A stretch of DNA of 34,616 nucleotides from Mycolicibacterium agri (GTDB taxonomy: Bacteria > Actinomycetota > Actinomycetes > Mycobacteriales > Mycobacteriaceae): contig NZ_PDCP01000062.1 of the NCBI RefSeq assembly GCF_002553505.1, positions 1 to 34,616 on the forward strand, in the 5' to 3' direction. The translations under genes and the position numbers were made by a program. The notes beneath the pieces were generated by a model, which did not search any database, had not been told where the DNA came from, and saw only the letters and a list, made by a program, of their open reading frames with translations. How positions within the stretch are numbered: the first letter of the stretch is position 1; each line of letters starts with the position of its first letter. Of this stretch, positions 24,887-34,277 are shown one piece after another.

Positions 24887-25747
24887 TCAGAACTCCACAG
24901 GACTCGACAACGCCGGAGATTGGATTGGCCCGAAGGCGTAGCGGTGGTATTGCAGCGCCTTACGTACGGGCGGCGCCGTCCGAAGAAGAGTTCGCATCGA
25001 GCGGAATCCTGCGGGTGCCCGGGGGAACGTGCTCGCCTCGAAGAACGTGACGGCGGCCAGGAGCCGGACCCCGGGAACGGACCGCAGGATGTCCTGTGGA
25101 TCATTGACGGCCCAGTGCAGCGTCGAGCCAGACCGCCGAACCAGCGTCTGTGCTTTCTGTGATCGGATACCGAGCCAATTGAAGAAGTCGATCTGGAGCT
25201 CGCCGGATGGAAACCGATCGACGACGCGCCTGAGAAGCGCTACACCCTCGTGCTGCTTGAGATACATGCTGACACCTTCGGCAAGCAGCAGGACGGGGCG
25301 GTCGGCGGGAATCTCATGTAACCATGACGGGGACGTCGCAGACGCAGCAATGAGGTGGTATGAGGGTCGCGGGGGAAAAACCTTCTTGCGCAAGGCAACA
25401 ACGGCCGGATAATCAATGTCGTACCACTGCACACGTGGGTCGGGGTCGATCCGGAAAACTCGGCTGTCCAATCCACAGCCGATATGCAGCACCGTCGCGT
25501 GCTGGTGCACGGCCAGGAACTGACGCGTCCAGATGTCGTACTGGGCAGTGCGCACGGTGACCAGTGGGGCCCATCTGCCGGTGATTCCGATCTCATGCCA
25601 GTCGTAGTCGATTAGGTGCGCCGCATCCTTCGCGAACCGGTCGCCGAGCACGGGACGATCAAAGTCAGCATCAAGCGCCTTGAGGTACAGAGTGGTCAGC
25701 ATGGTCTGCGCGGCGCCGGTGAGATCGACCGGAACCCTTGTGCGCAT
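24887..25747 (-). CDS. LCM-family (COG3315) SAM-dependent methyltransferase
   Basis: A 286-aa class I methyltransferase of the leucine-carboxyl-methyltransferase type. VLHIGCGLDSRVFRI is SAM motif I, followed by VQWYDIDYPAVVALRKK. FPSGELQIDFFNW matches the equivalent block of the methyltransferase at 13749. The C-terminal ~30 residues are Pro/Tyr-rich and lack obvious motifs. ATG 25747 is chosen: AGGGA lies seven bases upstream and the N-terminus then aligns with the other LCM protein. An ATG at 25777 and an open frame to 25882 are alternatives. It follows papA5 by 112 bp in the slot where mas lies in the M. tuberculosis DIM locus. It probably methylates a hydroxyl or carboxyl of the lipid; the substrate is unproven. 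Confidence 0.8.
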   Translation of the reverse strand: MRTRVPVDLTGAAQTMLTTLYLKALDADFDRPVLGDRFAKDAAHLIDYDWHEIGITGRWAPLVTVRTAQYDIWTRQFLAVHQHATVLHIGCGLDSRVFRIDPDPRVQWYDIDYPAVVALRKKVFPPRPSYHLIAASATSPSWLHEIPADRPVLLLAEGVSMYLKQHEGVALLRRVVDRFPSGELQIDFFNWLGIRSQKAQTLVRRSGSTLHWAVNDPQDILRSVPGVRLLAAVTFFEASTFPRAPAGFRSMRTLLRTAPPVRKALQYHRYAFGPIQSPALSSPVEF

Positions 25748-25859
25748 CGGAATTTCCCTATCGCGAGCGCCATTCATTGTCTCGGTGCCGCCCTGCTCTG
25801 AACCATTGACCAGAGGAATACGACTCCGCCAGTTTCCTCCTGTTGTGGATGTGCCCACG

Positions 25860-27116
25860 CTAACCGGCCCCCCTCGCCACATGCTGCTCAGCGGTCGCGC
25901 AGAGCAGCGAATGGATGGCCTCGACGGATTTCTGCAGCGCTGGCGCGTGCGAGTGGTGCTCGATCCACATCTGGTCGGCGAATATCCCGCTGAAGTAGAT
26001 GTCGATTCCCGCGTCCACCGCGAAAAACATCGTGCTCTGGCATGCAGTCAATTTCAGTCCAGGAGGTGTGCGCACGGCCGGGACCGGACCGGTATCGGTC
26101 AACATCACGACATCAGGCAGCCCTGGCGCATTGCCGACATATTGCGGACTGAAATGAAGTAGAGACTGCTGGATCACCCCTTCCGACACATCTCTCTGAA
26201 ACGTCTCCGCGATATCGCGCGCAAGGTCCACGATGTCGGTGTCATCGTTGATTTCGGCCAGATATGTTGCGACGCCCAACGGGTTGGTGCAGGCGGTGGC
26301 AGACAGCGGTGGCGAGAGGATATATCGCAGGTCGACGGGATAGATGTAGGGAATAGGGATGTTGGGTGTATCTCGAAGTTGCCACTCTGCCAGCAAGATG
26401 GCTGCGGACAGAACTGCGTTAGCGCGCAGTCGATTTGCCCGACAGAATGCGATCAAAGCGTGTGTGTGCGCTGCGCTCAGCCGACGTCGCGCCACCGGGA
26501 CCTGCAGCGGCAACGGCGGTTTACTTGTTGTAGCGGCTCGCCTGGAGGGAGGCAGGTCATAGACGAACATGGCCGGCATGAACCTCTCGAGCCCCGACCG
26601 GCGTTGTTTTGCTATATGCCGTTCGGCCAGCGCAATCTCCAACGGCTCGGGTGCTGAACGGACGGTGACTGGGCCGACGTGCCCGGTGCAGACCAGAGCC
26701 GTGTAGTAAGTGAAGAGTTCCTCGACGAGACTGAACTGATGATGACCGTCGGCCAGGCTGTGATGGATGTACAAGGTCAGCTGTGCACCCCCGTCGTGAG
26801 CGATTAAGCGGAGCCGGGCCAGCGACTCACTTTGATCAAGTCGTACGGGAGGTTCGACAAACGCAGCGTCGAGCTTGACCACTTCCAGGCCGGTGTGGAT
26901 CAGATCATCGGCGACGAACTGGTGGCGTCCGTCGGATCCGCGCTCTATGTGTCCCCCGAGAAGTGGTTGCGCTTCGAGCAGTGAGTCGAAGGCCGCGGCC
27001 ATTGCAGAGATATCGACATCTCCCTCGAGTTCGGCGCCCAGGCCCACGAAATTGTGGGTTTCGGCGAACATCTCCTCGCTACGCGCGAGCTTGCGAATGA
27101 CTGTGGATGCGAACAT
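25860..27116 (-). CDS. papA5: PapA5-type phthiocerol/phthiodiolone acyltransferase
   Basis: A 418-aa acyltransferase of the condensation/BAHD-like superfamily. The catalytic HxxxDG motif is present as HHSLADG (His119, Asp123). Segments such as NGVIQQS-like EGVIQQSLLHF, ILLAEWQLRDTPNIPIPY, YPVDLRYILSPP and SVEAIHSLLC match recalled M. tuberculosis PapA5 (422 aa). PapA5 moves two mycocerosyl chains from the Mas polyketide synthase onto the phthiocerol diol, the last step of DIM assembly. It acts on the cytosolic side. GGGAGG lies five bases before the ATG. It follows drrC by 39 bp, as in the classical drrABC-papA5 order. The usual acyl donor genes (mas, fadD28) are not next to it, so the donor must be encoded elsewhere or differ. 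Confidence 0.93.
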   Translation of the reverse strand: MFASTVIRKLARSEEMFAETHNFVGLGAELEGDVDISAMAAAFDSLLEAQPLLGGHIERGSDGRHQFVADDLIHTGLEVVKLDAAFVEPPVRLDQSESLARLRLIAHDGGAQLTLYIHHSLADGHHQFSLVEELFTYYTALVCTGHVGPVTVRSAPEPLEIALAERHIAKQRRSGLERFMPAMFVYDLPPSRRAATTSKPPLPLQVPVARRRLSAAHTHALIAFCRANRLRANAVLSAAILLAEWQLRDTPNIPIPYIYPVDLRYILSPPLSATACTNPLGVATYLAEINDDTDIVDLARDIAETFQRDVSEGVIQQSLLHFSPQYVGNAPGLPDVVMLTDTGPVPAVRTPPGLKLTACQSTMFFAVDAGIDIYFSGIFADQMWIEHHSHAPALQKSVEAIHSLLCATAEQHVARGAG

Positions 27117-27155
27117 GAAACCTCCCTCGGCGTGTGGCGGCCACGACCTGATGAC

Positions 27156-28025
27156 TCACTCGCGCATGCTGGCCCTCCGATATCCGACGGCCATCGGTAG
27201 AGCGCATAAGGCGACGAGTGCTGCCGACCAGAGCATCATCGCGACCATCGGCGCCAGCACAGGGCCGCCGACGGACAGGCCGCGCATCGTCTCGATGGAA
27301 TAGCTGACCGGTTGATGTTCCACGACCGGCTGCAGCCAGCGAGGGTACTGCTCGAGGGGAACGAAGCCGACCGAGAAAAACATGAGCAGCCCCCAGATCA
27401 CCTCGGTGCCTTCGATCACAATCGTGTTGGCCGCGTAGAGAGCCAGCGTGACGACAACCGCGGTGAACGCCACCCCGAACGCAATCGGGACGAACAACCA
27501 AGCCAGCGATGGGAGGATGCCCTGCCGGAACCGGAAACCGAGGATGATTCCCGCACACAGAATGATCGCCGTAGTCACCAGAATGCGGACAGCATCTGCC
27601 GCTAGCCTCGACACCGGTCCCGCCGCGCGATGCACCGGAAGCACCCACAGCCGCGACAGCAGACCGTCACTGCGCTCGCGCATCAGCGCGATGCCGCCCA
27701 CCATCGATCCAGACATCGCCGCGACCATCGCAACCAGCGGGACACTGCCATATAGCGCGCTACGGCCGGTTAAGTCCGAAATACCGCGCCCCAGAACAAT
27801 GTTCAATGTCACTAGCAATGCGATCGGCATAAACAGCGACTCGAACAAGGTGGTGCGATCACGTATCCACCGACGTAGGAGACGCCCTGTGAACACCCAC
27901 GTGTGCCGAAGGAGTTGACCGACCGAGTTCTCCGCAGGGGCGCACCGATGCTTATGTCGAACAACGGCGACTTCAGCCACCGTGATGACCGCTCCGTTCT
28001 GGTTCTGGTGCGTAACAACCATCAT
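27156..28025 (-). CDS. drrC: ABC-2 exporter permease DrrC
   Basis: A 289-aa ABC-2 type membrane subunit with about six hydrophobic segments. LLVTLNIVLGRG, LWVLPVHRAAGPVSRL, GIILGFRFRQGILPSLAW, HQPVSYSIETMRG and AVGYRRAS match recalled M. tuberculosis DrrC. With DrrA and DrrB it moves DIM across the inner membrane. ATG 28025 overlaps the drrB stop as ATGA; the frame is open further, but that part lies inside drrB and is not family-like. A second ATG follows at 28022. The N-terminal ~50 residues before the first helix are soluble and contain several His. Confidence 0.9.
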   Translation of the reverse strand: MMVVTHQNQNGAVITVAEVAVVRHKHRCAPAENSVGQLLRHTWVFTGRLLRRWIRDRTTLFESLFMPIALLVTLNIVLGRGISDLTGRSALYGSVPLVAMVAAMSGSMVGGIALMRERSDGLLSRLWVLPVHRAAGPVSRLAADAVRILVTTAIILCAGIILGFRFRQGILPSLAWLFVPIAFGVAFTAVVVTLALYAANTIVIEGTEVIWGLLMFFSVGFVPLEQYPRWLQPVVEHQPVSYSIETMRGLSVGGPVLAPMVAMMLWSAALVALCALPMAVGYRRASMRE

Positions 28026-28828
28026 CGGCGCCTGGTGGCAATGTAGACATGGAGGGGAATCAGCATCAATATCCAACCGGCGAGCCACGCGAACGTCGGA
28101 CCCATCACCGACCACGTCACCTCACCGGCGGCCGGTGTGCTGTCGCCGCCGAGAGGACGTAGCGCATATACGAACTGGGATACCTCTTGATTCCGAACGA
28201 TGGGTTGGATCCATGCGGGAAACCGTTCGATGGGCTGCAGACCTACCGAGAGCAGGCCGAGAATCATCTGCGGTACCAGCATCAGCGGCACCGTGGCCTC
28301 TGGATTGCTGTTCGCAGCGCCGATGAGGTCTCCGAGCAACGACGTCACCGCGCCGATCAAGAGCGCCAACAGGCAGAAGCCCACAGCGTGGCCTACACCG
28401 CCATAGAACCGGAAGCCGATGATATGACCGCACACGAGGGCAGCACACAACGCCACCACGCAGCGGTACACACTGGCCGACATTCGTGCTGCCAGCGGTG
28501 TGAGCGCCGCAATGGGCATCGTTTTGAATCGGCGGTTGATGCCCTGCACGGAATCGGTTGCCGATCGAAACGCCGCCGATATGGCTGCGAACGCGATCCC
28601 GTTGAGCGCGATGAGCGGCATCAGATATTGCGCATAGCTGCTCATACCAGCGGGGAAACCGCCCATCAGGCCTTTGAGCGGAAGGTAGAAACCAATCGAG
28701 AACATTATCGCTGCCGCGATCAACGTCACGACTTCGCCGTTGCGCAGCGTCGGCGTGATCATCCGGACCGTCAGCACCCACCACTGCTGAAAAGCGGACG
28801 TCTGTGGCCGTACAGCGGTATCCATCAT
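28022..28828 (-). CDS. drrB: ABC-2 exporter permease DrrB
   Basis: A 268-aa polytopic permease. LRNGEVVTLIAAAIMFSIGF near the N-terminus, AFRSATDSVQGINRRFKTMP with the following PLAARM, ALVCGHIIGFRF, GLLSVGLQPIERFPAW and RNQEVSQFVYALRPLGGD match recalled DrrB of M. tuberculosis (289 aa). It should form the membrane channel with DrrC. The start overlaps the drrA stop in ATGA and the stop overlaps drrC in ATGA, so drrA-drrB-drrC are translationally coupled, which favours equal subunit levels. Confidence 0.9.
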   Translation of the reverse strand: MMDTAVRPQTSAFQQWWVLTVRMITPTLRNGEVVTLIAAAIMFSIGFYLPLKGLMGGFPAGMSSYAQYLMPLIALNGIAFAAISAAFRSATDSVQGINRRFKTMPIAALTPLAARMSASVYRCVVALCAALVCGHIIGFRFYGGVGHAVGFCLLALLIGAVTSLLGDLIGAANSNPEATVPLMLVPQMILGLLSVGLQPIERFPAWIQPIVRNQEVSQFVYALRPLGGDSTPAAGEVTWSVMGPTFAWLAGWILMLIPLHVYIATRRR

Positions 28829-29832
28829 GACGGCACTTTCCCGTTCGACGTCGCGGAGGCATCGCGGCCGTCGCCGGCAGTAAGTGCAAAGAACACCTCG
28901 TCAAGCGAGGGGCGCCTCAGCGCGATGTCCTGCAACTCGATGTTCGCCGCATCCAGGCGCGTCAGTACACGCGCCAGGGTCGCCGGGCCGTCGGGAGCGG
29001 GCATCGCGATTCGGTCGGCGCCTGACGTCAGTGCTGCGCGGTTCTCTTGCGTCAAGAGACAACTCAAGGCCTCTGTCATCGCAGTCAGATCATGGAGGTG
29101 CCGGGGAACGATTTCGCAGTAGGTACCTCCAGTACGCTTCTTGAGTTCGTCAGCGGTGCCTTGCGCGATGATCTTCCCCTGATCGATAACGACGATCCGA
29201 TCGCTGAGAACGTCGGCCTCTTCGAGATATTGGGTTGTGAGCAGCGTCGCGATGCCGACCTTCTTGAATTCACCCACCAAGTCCCAGATGCTCTGCCGGC
29301 TTCGCGGGTCTAGTCCGGTCGTGGGCTCGTCGAGAAACACGACTTCGGGCCGCACCACCAATCCGCACGCGATGTCGATACGTCGACGCATCCCACCGGA
29401 GTAGGTTTTGACCAGACGGGCCGCGGCGTCGACCAGATCGAACTGGTGGAGAAGTTCTTCTGCACGCGCGCGCGCAGCTTTCTTCCTGAGTCCCTGAAGT
29501 CTGCCGAACATCTGCAAGTTCTCTCGGCCGGTGAGCATGTCGTCCAAGGACACCTGCTGACCGGTCAGCATGATGGACCGTCGCACTCCCTCCGGATCGG
29601 ACATCACGTCGTGCCCGGCAACTTGCGCTCGGCCGCGATCCGGCCGGCTCAATGTCGCCAGTATGTCGACCATGGTTGTCTTGCCTGCACCATTGGGTCC
29701 GAGCAAGCCGAGCACTTCGCCGTGCGCCACCTCGAAACTTATGTCATGCAGTGCGACAACGGAACCGAAGGTCTTCCTGATCCCCTCGACGACAACGGCG
29801 TTACCGGTGTCGGATCTCTGCGTGCTCAGCAT
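28825..29832 (-). CDS. drrA: ABC exporter ATPase DrrA
   Basis: A 335-aa ATP-binding subunit. Walker A is GPNGAGKTT (45-53), the signature YSGGM (144-148), Walker B VVFLDEP (164-170) and D-loop GLDPRSRQ. The switch position reads TTQYLEEAD, with Gln in place of the usual His; the DrrA drug-exporter group shares this. A C-terminal ~100-residue domain contains MPAPDGPATL and ALRRPSLDEVF, as in M. tuberculosis DrrA. It powers DrrBC. AGGAG overlaps the ppsE stop region and lies eight bases before the ATG. The 11-bp gap after ppsE indicates one transcript. Confidence 0.94.
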   Translation of the reverse strand: MLSTQRSDTGNAVVVEGIRKTFGSVVALHDISFEVAHGEVLGLLGPNGAGKTTMVDILATLSRPDRGRAQVAGHDVMSDPEGVRRSIMLTGQQVSLDDMLTGRENLQMFGRLQGLRKKAARARAEELLHQFDLVDAAARLVKTYSGGMRRRIDIACGLVVRPEVVFLDEPTTGLDPRSRQSIWDLVGEFKKVGIATLLTTQYLEEADVLSDRIVVIDQGKIIAQGTADELKKRTGGTYCEIVPRHLHDLTAMTEALSCLLTQENRAALTSGADRIAMPAPDGPATLARVLTRLDAANIELQDIALRRPSLDEVFFALTAGDGRDASATSNGKVPS

Positions 29833-29843
29833 CCGCGTGACTC

Positions 29844-32800
29844 CTAGGTGCTTTCCATCGATGACAGATCGACCAGAGCCAACTCGTCATCGGCCGATAC
29901 GTCGTCTTCTGCGAGTGCCCGCCTGATGAGTTCGAGCAGCGCGGTGGGGTAATGCCGGGCAATCGATTCGGCCCTTGTCGGCTCGAGCCGGCGTGTGTCG
30001 TACCACCAGTCCACATGCAGCGCACCGGCAATGCGGTACACCCGAAGTTCGAGCGCATGTCCGAGACCTGGCAGTGCATCGCGCACCGGCATGGCCGTGT
30101 CGCCGTCCAGTTGTATCGGCGCTTCGTCGGCTGCTACCAGCGGCAGGTCCGGAATTGTGCCCACATACGAGAACAAGATGTCAGCTGGTGGAACTGCGCC
30201 TAGCACGTGTGTGGTCGGCCCGTAGACGTACCGCAGCAACCCGTACCCGATGCCGTTGTGGGGGACCGCCTTTAATGAGTCGTGCACGTCATCCAACACT
30301 CTTCGAGCGCTCGACTGGTGATCTTGGTCGCTGTCCAGAACCGTCGGATAGATCGTGGTGAACCAGCCGACCGTGCGGCGCAGATCCACGTCGGGCTTCA
30401 GAACCGACCGTCCGGATCCGCCAAGGTCGACAGCCACGGCGCCAGCACCGACAATGGCTGCGATCGTCCGGCCCAACGCGGCCAACAAGATTTCGTCGAT
30501 CGGCGACCGAAGCTTGCGGCGGGCGTCGTCGATCTCGGCGGTTTCCGAGACACTGAGCGTCGACTGCAGTCTCATCAGATCATCGGGCTGGGGACGCTCC
30601 GAGGCATCCGAACTGGCTACGCGCACGGTCGCCCTCGCTGCGGTCTTCAGCCAGAACTCGCTACTCTCGATGACCGCCGGGTGCGCTGCGAGTGCGGCGC
30701 AGCGCTGCGACCACTCAGACCAGGACGTCGCGACCGGTTGTAGCGCAATATCATCGCCTGTCAGGCGCTGAGCGAATGCGGTCAATATGTCGGTGAGGAG
30801 GACATCGCGGGATGCGTTGTCGGCGACAATCGCCCACATGCTGATGGCGAGGTAGCACGTTCCACCCGGCACGCCGCGAATGTATGCGGCGGTAAGAGCC
30901 GGGCTCGACAGGTCCTGGCCGTTGATCTGCTCGTCAAGGATTTTGAGTAGCTCCTGCCGCTCCTGTGGACTTCCGCACACGAGACCGTCGGGAAGTGACC
31001 GGGTGGCCAATTCGATGAGCTCCTGCGGCTCGCCGACGTGCTGCTGCCAGATCCCCGCCCGCTGAGAAATCTGAAGCCGCAGTGCGTCATGGTGGTTCAC
31101 CACGGCTGTCAGCACCGCCCTGACGTCTTCCAGCTCGACATCGGCGCGAACCCGCAGAAGCACGGGTAGGCGCCATCGACCTGGCTCTCGCAATCCACGG
31201 TCGAGAAAGTGCGCGATGTTCGCCGGAATGGGAGGATGGGCCAGGTCGTCAACCGACATGCGGGACAAGCCGCCCGCGCCGTATCGCTCAGTCAACGCCT
31301 TGGCCAGCGCTGCGACACTTTGGTTCTCGTACAGGTCCTGTGGTGTGAACTCCAAACCCTCATTCGCGGCGGTCATGGCCACGCTGATGGCAATCAGCGA
31401 ATCGCCGCCCAATTCGAAGAAGTTGGCATGCCGGTCAATCGAGTCAACACCGAGGCACTGGCCCCAGATGCGCTGCAATGTCGTCTCCATATTCGACTTG
31501 CCATCGGTTGCCGCATGGCTGTCGCCGGAGACAGTAGGAGTCGTGCCCGCCTCCTTCCCGTTCGTCGACGGGGCGGCATGTGACCACCCGCTGTTGGCGT
31601 TGTGTTCGATCCAGTGCCGCTGGCGGACAAAGGGATAGCCCGGAAGCGAGATGAGCCGTGGCTGATGGTCGGCCCACAGCGGCGTCCAGTCCACGTCGAT
31701 ACCCGCTGCCGACAACTGGCCGAGGCCCAGCAGGAAGGTGTCACGATCCGTCCGGTTCTGCGCTTGGTGACGCATGAGCCGGATGGCGCGGTGCTGGCTT
31801 GACCATCTGGGGTGCCGCATCGCCGATGACGTCAAGCTGCCACCGGGACCCACTTCGATGAGGACGCGGCTTGGATGGGCGAGCAGCGTGTCGAGTTCAT
31901 CGGAGAACCTGACGGTGGCCCTAATCTGTCGAGCCCATGTCGACGGGTCCGTCGCGTCGTCGGCGGACATCCATGTTCCGGTGATGTTGGACAGCAGGGG
32001 TAGCTGAGGTTCGTGAAGCGTCAGCCCGGACAGGAAGCCGGTGAATTCGGGGATGACCGGGTCCATCATCCGGGAGTGGAACGCATGCGATGTGCGGACC
32101 CGTCGAGCGATTATTCCCTCGCGGGCGAGCCGGTCCGAGAACTCGCCGATGCTCTTCTCCGAACCGGCAATCACGCAACTGCCCGGATCATTGATCGTCG
32201 CTATGTCGACGTCGGGTGTGAGATATTCCGCGATCGCCTCGGGACTCAGTGCGACCGCGATCATGACGCCGCGGGATGCGGCGTGCATCAGACGTGCGCG
32301 TACCGACACCGCCTTCGCGACGGTCCTGAGATCGAAGACGCCGGCCACGGCCGCCGCCACATACTCGCCGATGCTGTGTCCAGCCAACGCCGCTGGGCGG
32401 ACGCCGTAGGAGTCGAGCAGCTTCGTCAACGCGAATTCCACAGCGAACAGCGCGGGTTGGGCTCTGTCGGTTCGCTCCAGGCTTCGGGCGGTACCGTCGA
32501 AAACCTCCGCCCGCAGGTCGATACCCAACTCATCTGCGAAAGCCGCGGCGCACTGGTCGAAATGATCGGCGAACACCGGCTCGGACTCGTAAAGTCCGCG
32601 CGCCATCCCGGCATGCTGAGCACCCTGTCCAGGAAAAAGGAAAACGACACGCTGCCGGTCTGGTTCGTCGGTTCTCACGGACTCACCGACGAAAACATTG
32701 TCGTCCTCCAGGGACCCCAGCAGTGCCGCAGCGTGCTGCTGGTCGCCGACGACCGCGGCCATCCGGATGGTCTCCTTGCGGCGCCGCGAGAGGGTGTATG

Positions 32801-34277
32801 CGACGTCGGGCAACCGCATTACGTCTTCGCCGGACAATGCGGCGGCCAAGGCGGCACGTGACGCGTTGAGGGAGTCGACAGTGCGGGCGGACAGCAACAA
32901 TACCTGTGGGCCGGGCTGGCTTTCAGGCACGGAGAGTGCCGGAGCCTCCTCCAAGACGACGTGGGCATTGGTGCCGCCCACGCCGAACGAACTGACCCCG
33001 GCGCGCCGGACACCGTCCCATTCCCAAGGGCCGTACGCGCTCCGAACGACGAACGGACCCCGATCGAGATGAAGTTCGGGGTTGGGCCTGGTGAAATGCA
33101 ACGTTGCCGGAAGCGCTCGATGCTTCAGGCACAGGATCGCCTTGATCAAGCCCGCGATGCCCGACGCCGCCTCCAGGTGCCCGATGTTCGACTTGACCGA
33201 GCCGACGAAGCACGGGCCGGGTCTGCTGGCCGTAGATATCTCGAATGCTTGTCGCAAGCCTTCGATTTCGATCGGGTCGCCCAGTGGTGTGCCGGTTCCG
33301 TGAGTTTCAACATAACTCACTGTCGACGCGTCGATGTCGGCTACCACATGCGCCTCGGCGATCGCCTCGGCCTGCCCCGCGGCGCTGGGCGCCGCGTAGT
33401 TCATCTTCGTCGATCCGTCGTTATTGATTGCTGATCCTCTGATCACGGCGTGGATCCGGTCGCCGTCATCGACGGCAGCCGTCAACGTCTTGAGCACCAC
33501 AATGCCGACTCCGCTGCCGAAAATCGTGCCGTCCGAACGCACATCGAACGGCCGGCAATGGCCGGTGGCCGAGACCATAGATCCAGGTTCATGCCAGTAC
33601 CCGACGCGATGCGGTACTCGTATCGAGGCGCCGCCCGCCAGTGCCATGTCGCATTCGCCGTTCAGGACGCTCTGACATGCCAGATGCACGGCGACCAGCG
33701 ACGACGAGCACGCCGTCTGAACCGACAGCGCCGGCCCGCGCAAATTGAGTTGGTGCGAAACCCGGGTGGCCAAGTGATCCTTGTCGTTGTGCAGTGACAG
33801 GTTGACCATGTCGAAGCTGGCGCCTTGCCCGATAACGGTTCGCGGATCGTGGTGCGACATAAGGTTGTAGAGCAGATATCCGCTCGCTGAACTCGTTGCA
33901 TACACTCCCACCGAACCCTCGGTCTGCGCCGGGTCGTAACCGGCGTCTTCAAGTGCGTGCCAGGCGCACTGCAAGAACAGTCGGTGCTGTGGGTCCATCA
34001 GCCGGGCCGCCTGCGGTGTGAATCCGAAGAACTCGCAGTCGAATTCGTCTATTCTCTCCATGACTGCCGCACGCCGCACATAGGAGTGGGCGGCCAGTGC
34101 CTTCTGCCCGACACCGGCTGCGATGAGCTCGCCCTCCGACAGATCGACGATCGACTCTTCGCCCCGACGCAGATTGTCCCAGAACGTCGACACCGAATCG
34201 GCGCCGGGGAATCTTCCAGCCATGCCGACCACTGCAACTGCGTTGGGCGCCAAAGAAATTGGGTTGCTGTTAGTCAC
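29844..34277 (-). CDS. ppsE: Type I polyketide synthase PpsE (KS-AT-ACP-C)
   Basis: A complete 1477-aa module (recalled PpsE about 1488 aa). The ketosynthase spans about 12-445, with Cys190 in TACSSS, His326 in ETHGTGT and His367 in SNIGHLEA. The acyltransferase spans about 545-850, with Ser635 in GHSIGEY and HAFH at 731-734, a motif usually linked to malonyl-CoA; family data on PpsE substrate choice urge caution. The carrier protein has ELGGDS with Ser960. A condensation-like domain fills about 1015-1460; NHHDALR (1061-1067) is kept, but WAIVADN at 1148-1154 replaces HHxxxDG. There is no ketoreductase, dehydratase or thioesterase. PpsE performs the final extension of the phthiocerol chain. 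The GTG start follows GGGGAGGA and overlaps an upstream stop as GTGA. Confidence 0.93.
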   Translation of the reverse strand: MTNSNPISLAPNAVAVVGMAGRFPGADSVSTFWDNLRRGEESIVDLSEGELIAAGVGQKALAAHSYVRRAAVMERIDEFDCEFFGFTPQAARLMDPQHRLFLQCAWHALEDAGYDPAQTEGSVGVYATSSASGYLLYNLMSHHDPRTVIGQGASFDMVNLSLHNDKDHLATRVSHQLNLRGPALSVQTACSSSLVAVHLACQSVLNGECDMALAGGASIRVPHRVGYWHEPGSMVSATGHCRPFDVRSDGTIFGSGVGIVVLKTLTAAVDDGDRIHAVIRGSAINNDGSTKMNYAAPSAAGQAEAIAEAHVVADIDASTVSYVETHGTGTPLGDPIEIEGLRQAFEISTASRPGPCFVGSVKSNIGHLEAASGIAGLIKAILCLKHRALPATLHFTRPNPELHLDRGPFVVRSAYGPWEWDGVRRAGVSSFGVGGTNAHVVLEEAPALSVPESQPGPQVLLLSARTVDSLNASRAALAAALSGEDVMRLPDVAYTLSRRRKETIRMAAVVGDQQHAAALLGSLEDDNVFVGESVRTDEPDRQRVVFLFPGQGAQHAGMARGLYESEPVFADHFDQCAAAFADELGIDLRAEVFDGTARSLERTDRAQPALFAVEFALTKLLDSYGVRPAALAGHSIGEYVAAAVAGVFDLRTVAKAVSVRARLMHAASRGVMIAVALSPEAIAEYLTPDVDIATINDPGSCVIAGSEKSIGEFSDRLAREGIIARRVRTSHAFHSRMMDPVIPEFTGFLSGLTLHEPQLPLLSNITGTWMSADDATDPSTWARQIRATVRFSDELDTLLAHPSRVLIEVGPGGSLTSSAMRHPRWSSQHRAIRLMRHQAQNRTDRDTFLLGLGQLSAAGIDVDWTPLWADHQPRLISLPGYPFVRQRHWIEHNANSGWSHAAPSTNGKEAGTTPTVSGDSHAATDGKSNMETTLQRIWGQCLGVDSIDRHANFFELGGDSLIAISVAMTAANEGLEFTPQDLYENQSVAALAKALTERYGAGGLSRMSVDDLAHPPIPANIAHFLDRGLREPGRWRLPVLLRVRADVELEDVRAVLTAVVNHHDALRLQISQRAGIWQQHVGEPQELIELATRSLPDGLVCGSPQERQELLKILDEQINGQDLSSPALTAAYIRGVPGGTCYLAISMWAIVADNASRDVLLTDILTAFAQRLTGDDIALQPVATSWSEWSQRCAALAAHPAVIESSEFWLKTAARATVRVASSDASERPQPDDLMRLQSTLSVSETAEIDDARRKLRSPIDEILLAALGRTIAAIVGAGAVAVDLGGSGRSVLKPDVDLRRTVGWFTTIYPTVLDSDQDHQSSARRVLDDVHDSLKAVPHNGIGYGLLRYVYGPTTHVLGAVPPADILFSYVGTIPDLPLVAADEAPIQLDGDTAMPVRDALPGLGHALELRVYRIAGALHVDWWYDTRRLEPTRAESIARHYPTALLELIRRALAEDDVSADDELALVDLSSMEST

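Noticed and set aside
25748..25859. AGGAGG at about 25830 as the start signal of a longer LCM methyltransferase
   Set aside because: No ATG, GTG or TTG follows at workable spacing in that frame; the ATG at 25747 has its own site and aligns with the paralogue.
28122..28904. Alternative 260-aa frame overlapping drrB
   Set aside because: The drrB frame has clear membrane helices and DrrB motifs; the other is Arg/Gly-rich.
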